This document shows positions 13,601-24,019 of a DNA stretch of 64,000 nt, one piece after another. The stretch comes from Arctopsyche grandis. Taxonomy: Eukaryota; Arthropoda; Insecta; Trichoptera; Hydropsychidae. The notes under the pieces are model-generated. The model made no database searches and was not told the DNA's origin. It saw nothing but the letters and a program-made list of their open reading frames with translations. The stretch lies in assembly GCF_051622035.1 (NCBI RefSeq), contig NC_135367.1:10824501-10888500 (forward strand). Reading direction: 5' to 3'. A program made the position numbers and the translations under genes. The first letter of the stretch is position 1. Each line of letters opens with the position of its first letter.

Positions 13601-16600
13601 GGTTCTATATTTTTCAAATATGTTTAATTTAATATTTATACTTAGTTGTTTAGTATGAAAAAAATGGTAAAAACTACCTCCCTACCTACATATAAATAAT
13701 ATAAAACACCGTTAGAAAAAATAGTCAAATAAATTTTCAATAGATGGCGCTAAATGCTCAGAGATTAATGTGCCTAGAAGAAACATTGATAGCAACGAGT
13801 ATATATAGAAGTTTTTTGTTGATCTGTTATTATGTTCGTAATATATTCGTACGTTTTGTTGGCAGTGTTTTAACTATGACGTACATATGTATGTCGAATC
13901 GAAACGACTATTATAGTACGGTAAGCCTTATCCTACACAGACACACAGACACACAGAATAGTGATATTACATACATATATGATGGACGTTTATATGATGA
14001 TTATTGTACAATTACTTATTTACAATTTTAAAATAAAACGGTGAAATCTAAATTTTGAACTAAATTTAATCGATTCATTGCATTGTATTTCATTCATTGA
14101 TTTCTTTTAAAAAAAGTGAATACATTTGGAATTATTTTTTTCTTTAATAGTTAAATCTAATATATAATTTCGAAAGAGACTTTGTAAGTTTGTAACTTGT
14201 AAGAATTATTGGTTGGTAATCGAAAATCAGTTTCTATGACAATTCGATATATATTTTTTCGATTCAAATAAATTTAATAAAAAAAAAAATGAATATTTAC
14301 TATTAGATTCCATGCCATGTTTAAGCTGGTTACATATATTACAAATACTGAGCGAAGCCGCGTTAAACAACTAGTATTATATAAATAGCACTGAGCAACA
14401 AAAGAAATTACCAGAGTGAAAATTAGTCCATATTTACTATGTTTAGCTTACTAAATCTAATATGACATTGATTTTAGTTGGTTTGCTCTCGTCTATGAAA
14501 TATGAACGTTTAAATGATATGGGGCTTGTAAAAAATGCGCCGTTTTACAGATTTTTGGCTTTTGTAGTCTTTAACTCAAAAATCTAGTATTGCAATGTCA
14601 TTTATAAGATATGTAAGTACATATAATGAACATTTATAAGAATTTTAAATAGGTTTTTGAGCTTTTCTTCAAATAACACTAACATTAAAATAAGATAATT
14701 ATATAATATATACGTACATATGTACATACATACATCTCAAAAAAATATTCTAAAATAAATAACTATCACTAGATCTGAAACTATTACAATAGACCTAAGA
14801 TTTATTTTGAACATAATTTATCAAAAAAATAAATAATTTATCATACAGAAATACAATATAATAAAATGTAAAATTGAATTTCAATTCAACAGTTAAATAA
14901 ATAAGATAATCATAATTCTGTGACTATGATATTAACTTAGAAAAATATAGGTAAAATTTTGGTATATAATTTGTTTGTAATGAAAATTTTGAAAATGTTA
15001 AATTTTGGTCTATAGTTTGTAATGATAATTGAATATCTATGCAAAAGATTTTTTTATCCTAATTTAGCACTAAAGAATATTGACAGTAATTTATGATAAA
15101 TTCTCGACAGTAAACAAAACTCAATTAAAAATATATACAAAATATATTAATTAAAATTTCTTCCTCAACATTTTATGTGTTACTTTGAAAATACTAATAT
15201 TTCTAGAATTCAATTTTAATAAAGAAATAAACTGAAGCTAAAAGTTGAAAAAACATTTCTAAAATATTTGAATCAAAACAAATTAAGTCTTTTTTTATTA
15301 ATTCGATAAATGCAAATTAATTTATAACCAGCTTCGGCCATTTAAAAGATAAATAATTATATTATAAAAAAAACCTTATTAACAAATCCGATGGCATTAT
15401 TAAAGTTTCCGGTGCGCAATTCGTTCCTGCCAAGAGCCAAAAGTGTTCCAGGATCTGCCTCATCCGGCAAGGACAACGCCTTGGTCTTATCCTGACGCAA
15501 CTTCGCGTTCAAGGACGACTTGATATCCTTGGAGCCCATGTTAACAGCAGCAGCTCTGTCCTTGTCGGTGTAGACCTCCTCCTCTCTGCGAACCCTACGC
15601 CTCCTGTTACCCTTGTTCTTCATCTCCTTTTTGATCTGCTTGAAGATAGCCTTGCCAGAGATGGTCTTGTGCCTCGGCGAATGACCCCTGTCCTTATCGG
15701 TGTCACCGCCTATCTCCAACGAAGTCTGCTTCGGTATGTGGAGTGGTCTGTGTCCAGACCTCGGGTCTTTCTCCTTCTCGTCATTTGCGCCGAGATCGAT
15801 GCGCACGAAACTGTGCAATAGTTCGGTCTCCTTGCTCAAACCCAATATTTTGCTCGCTTGAGCTTTGGCGTTTTCGTCAGCTGACATTTTCGAGATTTAC
15901 TACAATTTTTCAGCGACTTTTTCACAGACTTCAAAGCCACTACGTCGCTATGGTGATCGGTCGATAAGTACCATTGTGTGTGAACGTTCACACTATATAT
16001 GCCACAACATCACCATTGATCTAACAGCTCGAATACGACCATAGTCTATACTTTAAAATATACTCTGGTTCAATGTTTTATAAATGAAACCATCCGATGT
16101 ATTAATATTAGTGCGAAAATATTATTTGAATTGTTTTATATGACGAAAGCAACCTCTCAACTGTTTATGGTAGGAGGAAAAACAACTCGGCTCCAAGAAA
16201 ATGTTCTCACCATTAGGGTATTAGTATGCGTATTAATTTTTTTTGATTTTTAAATGCTTTTTATTATTACGAAATTATGTTCACAATACATCTTATATCT
16301 ATTTTAATAGCTACTGATCTACTGATCATTTTCTATTTTACAATTTAATTTAATTTGGTTAGTAAACATAGTATTATATTATTCTAATGTTAATCTACAG
16401 CATAATAGGAAAAAGAGCTCATAAACCTATTTACAATCCTTATTTCATTTTTTTAAAGTATTGAATAAATATGAGTATGACATCTCAAAATTTCAAATTT
16501 AAATTAGGCTGATTTTTAAATTAGGCTGATACATAAATCCATTAATAAGAAAAAAAATCCAAAATACAACGCACGTGATCATTACATAATATGATCATTA

Positions 16601-18857
16601 TATGTTTAAAACTTATTAGTAAATATAGGAATTATTTTAACCCTTTGAGTGCTGACGTTTTTTTTGTTGAAAGCCCGCCACACTGAAAATTTCGCCAACA
16701 TTTCCAACTAGAATTATTTAGAAATCCAATAGAAATCGGGTATAAAAATTGTAGCTAATCCAAACAAACCCGAGATAACTAGATAACTATAGATAACTAC
16801 CGCTGAGGATTTTGAGTTTTGTAAAGTTGTGTATAGACTCTCTAATATATCTCGCAACAATATAAAACAAACAAAATAAGTCTATTAATGAATGTATTTT
16901 TCCAAAACTAGTTCAATCTTCTTCATTGTTGTTAAAATGTAATACATACTCACAATCTAAATACCAAGCCACAATCTAAAATACTCAGCAGTTAGGCATT
17001 TCCATCGGGACATTCTGCTTTGGTTATAAATTCAGAAATTCCGATGTAAACCAGACTTTATATACGTTGACAAATGAATGACACGGATTACACACCCATG
17101 TTCGATGCAGCTTTTTATAATGCTACCTGGAAAGGCTTTAGCGGGTAGTATTCTTGTTTACTTTGTACATGCTCAAAATACAACGCCTATTGGCGTTTCC
17201 CAGACCCATGGACTTGTTGACAAAACGCCGATCAGCGTTGGTCAGCATCAAAGGGTGAATAGATAAGATTATTTTATAATATATTTCATTTTCAGTATTT
17301 TTGAGAATAAAATGTTCATTTTTATTATCTAACTAAGCAACCAATTCATAAAATTGTGCTGGATGAAATTTTACTTTGAAAATAGATATTATATTATAAG
17401 ATAAAGAATAATATAACGAATAACGAATCTTAGATAATTTTCAATGTCTGAACAAACTGAAATAAAATATTTTGAATTAGAAATAAATGTTTTGTGCCAT
17501 TGTTGGGTTATGAAAACAGACTCCACTTATAATTAGAGGCCGAAAGCTATGTCTTCAGTTCAAATTATATAAGTCAATAATGAATAATATGTACATATAC
17601 ACAAGAACTCTATGTATGTAGTGTTATTAAAATGCAATGACAAATTTTCATCGTATACATATCTTTGCTAGCAATTAGAATGATGCTAAAATAATATCTT
17701 TCAAATATTGAAGTCTGTGCTGAGCATTATTTACCTAACAAAATATCTCAAGTATAGTGAGCCATTAATCATACGTATGTACATATCAACAAACAAGTTA
17801 TTATAAAGGTAATTTTTCACAAACAATGATCGTACTCGTCGGTGTAAGTCCCCTGAAAGATTTCTTTATGTAAATTTCAAGGAAAGCTTCAACTTTTTGT
17901 GAATGTCTTCAATAATTAAAATCTCATTCGTTCATCGGTCGTATAGTAATAAATGGCACGATTCGATTTAGCAAATTGCGTGCTGATAAACGTGTCGCAA
18001 TATAACAAAGACGCCGCGCTCCAGTAGAATTGGAAACACACGTAATAGATTAGCTGCTGTTGGATTGAAGTGTTCACAGGCGCTTAGTTTATCGGCTATT
18101 TTTGCTATTTCGTATTCCATTAGCCAAAGTAACGAGGTCCTATCACGAAATCACTGCCAGCGACGCATTGAAGGTTTCGATAAACTTTTATATTCTTCCA
18201 AACAATTCGGCGCAATTTCCTTGTCGTGTCGGGTGGTTGGTTGTAATAAATAATGAAAACGTCACAAAGTTTCGTATGGTATGATCAAAAATTGAATAAA
18301 GAACTTTTGAAACATTTATCTTTTTGATTTTTCTAGGTCGATGTGCAGTATGTAATATATTTCCGTTTATCGTAAAATGTTGTCATCCTTGAATTTAAAA
18401 TCGATTATTTTATTTTTTGCGGGAATGTTTTTTTAACAACCGAATCTTTTAAAATTGCTCGAGCGGATGAAATTATACTTTTTAAGGAGCTTTAACAAAA
18501 TTAACTACATAATTAATTTTGTACGATAATATACCAGTACCATAATATATTTTTACAAATCTTGTGGTTCAATTGAAGACTGGATTTGTTTATATATTAT
18601 CAGAAAAACAACCAAACTTTTGCAGAAAATACAATATGAATATATGTACATATGTATTTTGTGCAAATTTTCCGATATGTATTATCATTTAGTGTTTTTA
18701 TATGTACATCTGTGTATTTACTCACCAAATTGTATGACGTGAGAGCTTTCGTATAGTTTCCATTTTTCAAATGTCCCGCCGCTTCATCACAATGAATTTT
18801 CGCTTCTGCTACTTCGACTGGTTTTTCCTCTTTGTTTTTCTTATTGCGTCCTGCCAT
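10637..18857 (-). CDS. ODAD4: Outer dynein arm docking complex subunit 4-like TPR protein (TTC25/ODAD4)
   Basis: ODAD4/TTC25 is a TPR protein that docks outer dynein arms on axonemal doublets. In insects it would act in sperm flagella or chordotonal cilia. The common 3' exon is 11329-10637 (230 aa plus stop). It holds TPRs beginning ALELNPDEKSALVARSKCYL and continuing KAEALYFLGDFELSLMFFHR, then the family segments FRLGVQKAQEAI, RQLLGQLYVDKEYLE and FWRQQRP. Two possible first exons end in phase 0 and each supplies the first helix of the first TPR. One is 15887-15375 (171 aa, Met at MSADENAKAQ, ending NELRTGNFNNAIGFVNK; 401 aa total). The other is 18857-18726 (44 aa, MAGRNKKNKEEK...NGNYTKALTSYNL; 274 aa total), with a strong GTGAGTA donor. 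Vertebrate family members extend further at the C-terminus, so this is a short form. Family assignment is good; isoform structure is inferred. Confidence 0.82.
12437..13982 (-). mobile_element. Non-autonomous Helitron, split by a hAT insertion
   Basis: On the minus strand it begins TCATATATATG-like at 13982 and ends near 12437 with a decayed CTAG preceded by a hairpin (CCCGATG/CATCG). A second copy at 58551-59044 lacks the central insertion and confirms the ends. Shared internal sequence includes CTATTCTGTGTGTCTGTGT and ATAGATGGCGCTAA on opposite strands. Terminal features match Helitrons (5' TC, 3' CTRR, A/T insertion site). Confidence 0.62.
12479..13538 (+). mobile_element. hAT element relic, 1060 bp, with 8-bp target duplication
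   Basis: Perfect terminal inverted repeats start TAGAGACACGTATTTTGGGC, and the element is flanked by identical 8-bp copies of GTTATGGC (12471-12478 and 13539-13546). An 8-bp duplication and a TAGAG-type terminus are hAT signatures. Inside, 12569-12856 encodes a transposase-like fragment. At 13114-13245 a segment reads VNSVDAERYFNKCNIIVTDR and continues to a stop, resembling the C-terminal hAT dimerisation region. The middle is deleted or frameshifted, so it is not autonomous. Confidence 0.82.
14156..14374 (+). mobile_element. Non-autonomous Helitron, 219 bp
   Basis: Begins TCTAATATATAATTTCGAAA after an A and ends in CTAG before a T. Near the 3' end is GAGCGAAGCCGCG. Nearly the same element lies at 33180-33411, and the same 5' end starts the element at 34912. 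No coding capacity. Confidence 0.68.
14630..14830 (+). repeat. LINE 3'-end repeat copy (AGGTTTTTGAGC family)
   Basis: Contains AAATAGGTTTTTGAGCTTTT, then ACACTAACATTAAAATAAGAT and CACTAGATCTGAAACTATT. The same order is seen at 20690-20840 and, reversed, at 16235, 43365, 60348 and 60935. It is a decayed copy of a dispersed LINE-tail-like family. Confidence 0.5.
16235..16445 (-). repeat. LINE 3'-end repeat, minus orientation
   Basis: Reads TTTTTGATTTTTAAATGC, then TTACGAAATTATGTTCACAA, then AGGAAAAAGAGCTC and AACCTATTTACAAT. Copies with the same left boundary at TTTTTGATTTTTAAATGC occur at 60348 and 60935. In reverse complement the element ends in GCATTTAAAAATCAAAAA, which looks like the poly-A-like 3' tail of a retroposon. 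Confidence 0.6.
16641..17255. mobile_element. piggyBac-like MITE, 615 bp
   Basis: Starts CCCTTTGAGTGCTGACG immediately after TTAA and ends with the inverted form (GGTCAGCATCAAAGGG) before TGAA, a one-base-decayed TTAA. The CCCTTTG terminus and TTAA target are piggyBac traits. The frame at 17078-17266 lies inside and is not recognisable as transposase. Confidence 0.68.
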
Positions 18858-20689
18858 CTATGAGCGAAATACAAAATTAAGCAATTGAAAGAAAATGGAA
18901 AATTTACGTCAGGTTTGTATCTTGGCTGAGTTGATTTTTGCATTTAATTTTTTTTTATCCGACATCTATGAAAAAACACAAAATTTAATTTTACTTTAAT
19001 TTCGTTCGGAAATCACATTTTTATTGAAAAATTGAGTTCGTTTGTTTTGAAGCAAATTGTTTAAATTTAAAATAAAATATTTCCTATTCCAAAAACAAAA
19101 TTAAAACAAGAGATATCATTAAATATTTTTAAAATTATATATTTTTAGAATGTTAGTTTTCCACAAGTTATACTAAAAATACGTTATTACAAAAAAAAAC
19201 ATAATGTATGTATGTAGTGTAATCGTACAACTATCACAACAGTTTTTAAGACTATCGTGGCTAAAAACAATTCAAATGAAAAAGTTCGTAAAAACTACTT
19301 AAGCTCATAGAAAATATGCAGTAACAATGTTTACAGGAAACGCAGTGTTTATTACATAGCAAAGCAAATTCCGTCAAAGTAATCGATAAATACGTACATA
19401 CATAACTTAAATGTTTATACGGACATTAATTTATTACATACATACATTATAGATAAGTTAATTTAATCATCATCGTCTATTTCACAATTTTAATATTTCC
19501 ATAAATAAAACTTGTAAAAAATAGCATTAAATGACGACTTAAAAAAACATTATAAAATAAAGTAATAGAAGCATGTGGAATTAGTTTAGAAAAAAACCAA
19601 TATCGTTGTATCGTGAGTTGTCACAATATTTACATTCGAGTTAAGTGAATTTGTACGACTGAAGTTCGTCGTTTTTGTACATAGATATAATACATACATA
19701 TTTATGTATGTGCATAGTACATATGTATATCATCCATTCAATGATCAAATATAACCGAATTTAAAATGGAATTTTCCGAAATTTAGTCGAAATCATTACG
19801 CGATCATGCAAGTAAGAAACAAAACACACATAAGTTTAGGTTAACATTTTCAGTCTTGATAAAAATTTATTACCGGAATCGCGATACATCGAATTCGTAC
19901 ATTAGTGCATTTTAATTAACATTCCGTGCATGCATTGTTACAATTCGGAATGCCATTTCCTAATACACATACATACGTACAATTGTGTGGGAGTATAATG
20001 TCAATCGAACGTTGTTATAAATATCTTCCCTTTCGTGCTGAGTAATAAAATGAAAAAAAGAAAAAGAAATAAAAGCCAAATCACCTGCATCACGGAAGTA
20101 TAAAAAAGAAATGTCCCTATAGTAAAATTTGACTACGAACGGTATATTTAATATTTATACGCAAAATTTTGATTATTATACGTGTACATGTGTATATATT
20201 ATAATATAATTTATATACCTATACCTATACATAAGTATATACACTGTTAGCCAGTGACGTTCTAGAGACAATCTGTCATATCAATATAGCAAAATTGTAA
20301 TTAAAAAAATAATAAGAAATACAAAATCTTCAATGTATTTCACTGACCAAATTATAATAAAGTTAATATTAAAAATCTGAAATTCGTTAATAAATCAAAT
20401 GCACTTCGAACAAATCCGATTGGAAAAACTTCTAAAAATTATTTTCTAAATAGAAAATATATACATTTATACAATATCCCAAATAAAATAATTTTTATAT
20501 TTACATGCATAATTTAAATGTGTTTTAAACTAGAGGTTTCAAAATTTTGGTTAAATCATCCTCAAATGGGTAAACGCGGAAGTTTTGACGATGATAAAGA
20601 TTCAAACCAATCGTGGTCGTCGACTTTAAAGGGTCTTTAGTTAAAATAATTTGTATAAACTTTATACCATGAAATGTATTATGAACATT

Positions 20690-20840
20690 TACAAGAATTG
20701 CAAATAGGTTTTTGAGCTTTTATTTCAAGTGTGATGTACGCTAACATAAAATAAGATATCATTAACGAAAACAATGTGAAATAAAAAATGATCAGTAGAT
20801 CAGTAGATATTATTATATGTATAATAGACAAATAATAAAA
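20690..20840 (+). repeat. LINE 3'-end repeat copy, plus orientation
   Basis: GAATTGCAAATAGGTTTTTGAGC is followed by CTAACATAAAATAAGATA and ATGATCAGTAGATCAGTAGA, the reverse complement of the family seen at 16235 and 60348. Truncated and diverged. Confidence 0.5.
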
Positions 20841-21119
20841 ATTATTACAAAATCAAAACCAAAACCAATCGTAAATGACCTATACTGTACATATGCAAAA
20901 AATTATGATCATATTGTTCATACACAAAGATTCAATACACTTTTATGAATTTAAAAAGTTTTTGACGATTCCAGAATCAATTGAATCAATGGAAAAAACT
21001 TCAAATTCAATAATTGTAACAAAATATATTTTTGAATACTACTCAAAGAAGTTCAGAAATCTCTAATTTAGACAAATACTTAACATATTTTAATTTGATT
21101 CATGTCAAATTTAATTCAT

Positions 21120-21478
21120 TCCACCAATTCTATAATATTTTTGAGGTGGTTTGTAAAAAAATCAAATCAAATTTGAATATCTTGTTTGAGAATTTTATTA
21201 TATTTTATGAAACAATTGAAAAATCTAAATATTTCTATTCATTATTTAAAATACTTTAAACGTGCTTTGTGAAAAATCCCAATTAAATTTGAATCTCTTT
21301 CCAACTATTTTATTTTATTTCATGAAACAATTGAAAAGTCGAAATATTTCTATTCAGCATTTAAAATACTTAAGACGTGCTTTGCGAAAAATGCAAATTA
21401 AATTTGAATCTCTTTCTGATTATTATATTTTATTTTATGAAACAATTGAAAAATCGAAATATTTCTATTCAGTATTAT
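21120..21478. repeat. Tandem repeat, three copies of about 116 bp
   Basis: Three consecutive units share, in order, GTGCTTTGTGAAAAAT, AAATTTGAATCTCTTTC, TATGAAACAATTGAAAA and AAATATTTCTATTCA. The units start near 21145, 21261 and 21376, giving a period of 115-116 bases. The first unit is the most diverged. Small frames predicted across it are repeats of one another and are not genes. Confidence 0.75.
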
Positions 21479-21543
21479 AAAAGAGAATAAGAGAAGCCTT
21501 CAAGAGAGAAAAAATAAACGAAAGCCTGATTATGAAGTCGAGG

Positions 21544-21961
21544 TGTAACCCAACGTACCTGTATCGATGAGTGTTTCGAGTGCAACTAATTGATAGTATT
21601 CCCGCAAAGTTCGATCCGTTCGAAGGCTTTTCTCGTTGAGTCGATTTCTGAAGTCGGCCGCAAATTTCCGCCGTTGAAAAGTGTCTGAAGTTGAGTTTCG
21701 GTCACGTGTCGACACGTGCAATGATTGCGTTATAACGGAATAAATATAACTGAAGTCGAGGAGCGTTTTGAACCGTGTCGTCGCGTCGCCAGGAGACGTC
21801 GTCTCTAGTAACCGATACAAATAAATCCCGTAACTACTACATTTAAACTATTATTTGGTTCATTGTATACAGCGGAAAATTTGCTTTTCGTTAAACTAAC
21901 CGCTCATTATACGGATACGCGTCTCGTCTTGTCAGCAGGCCTGCTCAACCACTCCGTTACA
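21544..21961 (-). mobile_element. Candidate solo LTR, about 418 bp
   Basis: On the minus strand the block starts TGTAACGGAGTGG and ends GGGTTACA, so its ends are inverted repeats TGTAAC/GTTACA of the TG...CA type. It is more GC-rich than its surroundings. A minus-strand frame covers 21530-21820; part of it weakly resembles gag sequence (LRTDRTLREYYQL). No target-site duplication or second LTR is evident, so this is tentative. Confidence 0.35.
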
Positions 21962-22198
21962 TATTTTTCTATTATAATTTAGAACTTCACAATCAAGGAT
22001 TGGGTGAATAATATTATAATGAAACAATAAACAATGGAAACATTTGGCAACCCACACTTTTTGCAACAATCTCATCATAATTTTTCGTCAGCACTAAATC
22101 TCGACACCAGTTATTCCAAAAAAATCGTGATGATTTAAGTCGGATCAAATACATATAAAATACATATATAAAATACATATATTTAAGTTTTAGAGAAA

Positions 22199-22440
<242 letters not shown>

Positions 22441-22478
22441 CTCTTAATAATAATATTCGTAATTACGATTTTACTGAC

Positions 22479-22917
22479 AGCCAGCAGCATAGCTCGGACG
22501 TTAAGCTTCTGCTTACCGTCAAGAAGGTGCCGGGTTCTATCCCTGAATGAAAATGAAAATGAGTATGCTGTTGGTCAGACCTGGATTTGTGACTCCAGGT
22601 TGATCGTTTCCTATCAGAGTTTGCCAATTTTCTCTGATTTCATTGTTGAAACGGTTCTCGGAAAAAAAATTGGCTAAAAATCCTTCCTACCTACTATGTC
22701 ACCACTATTTGAAATTTGATGGATGTACAATAAAAATTTATGTACAATTCATAGATGTCTCGTTAATTTGCGAGTTTTTTCAGTGTCTCGCAATTCAACG
22801 ACTTATAATAAAAAAATGCTGCATTTGTATTTGTAATTGGCCAGGAAGGCGCATTGGGATTTTCCTGTAAGGCCTTCCTGGTATATATGTAAAAATAAAA
22901 AATAAAAATAAAAATAA
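22479..22917 (+). mobile_element. tRNA-derived SINE, about 440 bp
   Basis: The head has pol III promoter-like boxes: A box region TAGCTCGGACGTTAAG near 22490 and B box GGGTTCTATCCC near 22532, spaced as in a tRNA. The body carries ACTCCAGGTTGATCG. Near the 3' end is a hairpin (AGGAAGGC...GCCTTCCT) and an (AAAATA)n tail at 22890-22917. This layout is that of a tRNA-headed SINE with a LINE-like tail. Confidence 0.72.
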
Positions 22918-23294
22918 ATCTATCCTCCTGTCTACAACGCATCAAGGTCTGTTCATACTTAACAGCACTGCGCGGCTTCAGCACTGCACGAATCCGTTTC
23001 AAATATGTCATTTTATTACATTTCTATTCATATCTACCTACACGTCGCGGTCACGTCATGTTTACAGCAATTTGGCCGAGTGCAAGGCAAAATCGGCTTA
23101 CTTATACATTACAGGCCATGACCATACGGTGCAATATTGCTTACGTCGTATTGTCGAGTACTTGCAAAATGAATGCATACACGTGCATTCGTAGCTACGC
23201 GTCAGAATACAAGTCTGCAAAAATGTTTCGACGTTTATCGAATATGAATCACCTGATAAAGAATTCCGATATATGTATGTACATATTTAAATGT

Positions 23295-23720
23295 TAAAGT
23301 CCAAGTGTTCTCTCTGGTTTATTCATGAAAATACTAGTTTGTTCATACACCAAGTATCGGTTCTAGTTTAAGTGCTAACAGTCAAAACCTATCTTCAAAT
23401 AGACTCACCAGGTGTAGCATGAAACTTTTAACAGTATTTTTTTTTCTTTCAAAGCGCCAAGTATTTAAAAGGGAAATCCTATGGAAACAACATTACAACG
23501 ATGCTATAATTCCCATTTCCGCTTATACTAAAAGTACTACATCCCAGTGCATAAAAGGACAAACATTTGAAAATACTGAAACTAATGGTTTGAGCATGAA
23601 CAAAGTAATAATAAATAAGTACATGATTGTGTACCATTTAACTAGCCAGATTTTTTGGTGTATGAACAAACTAGTGTGTCATGAACGAACGAAATGTTCA
23701 TTTTTTACTGTAGCATTCAC
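23295..23720. mobile_element. MITE copy B (TTTGTTCATGAAC family)
   Basis: Begins AAAGTCCAAGTGTTC and TTTATTCATGAAAATACTAG; the right half has the reverse motifs GTATGAACAAACTAG and GAACGAACGAAATG. Homologous to copies at 7144 and 50030. The frame at 23419-23739 is inside it and is not a gene. Confidence 0.58.
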
Positions 23721-24019
23721 AGTACCTTTTAAAAGATAAATAAATGGATCTTTTTGACCATTTACAATCTTATAAAGAAAATACTTAAATAACAACAAAA
23801 GGATCTTGAAGATTGTGGAGGAAAGCCGAATGGATGATATTAGATAAATATTTTTAGAAGAATTCGTTTGTTACTCATTTAACATGGATAAGTGCATTCG
23901 TTACAGAATTTTACTTAATTAACAGAAACGTCCTTACCAGAAGCAGAAATATCATAATTTAACTTAAGCATAACATTAGCTAAATAAAATACGTTTTTTT
24001 TACTCTACATAGCTAATTT

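Larger units (their letters stand above)
11330..15374. other. Large intron of the ODAD4-like gene, repeat-filled
   Basis: Between the shared exon and the 171-aa first exon there is no other convincing exon. The intron holds ATGTATGTACAT-type microsatellites (about 11800-12260), a minus-strand Helitron (12437-13982) interrupted by a hAT relic (12479-13538), a second Helitron (14156-14374), and a LINE-3'-end repeat (about 14630-14830). Confidence 0.6.
15888..18725. other. Region between the two ODAD4 first exons
   Basis: No exon was recognised. It contains a LINE-tail repeat (16235-16445), a piggyBac-like element (16641-17255) and AT-rich single-copy-looking sequence. If the 18857 exon belongs to the same gene, this is intron. 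The promoter for the 171-aa isoform should lie just above 15887. Confidence 0.5.

Noticed and set aside
17078-17266. 62-aa open frame
   Set aside because: Lies within the 615-bp piggyBac-like MITE and runs past its terminal repeat.
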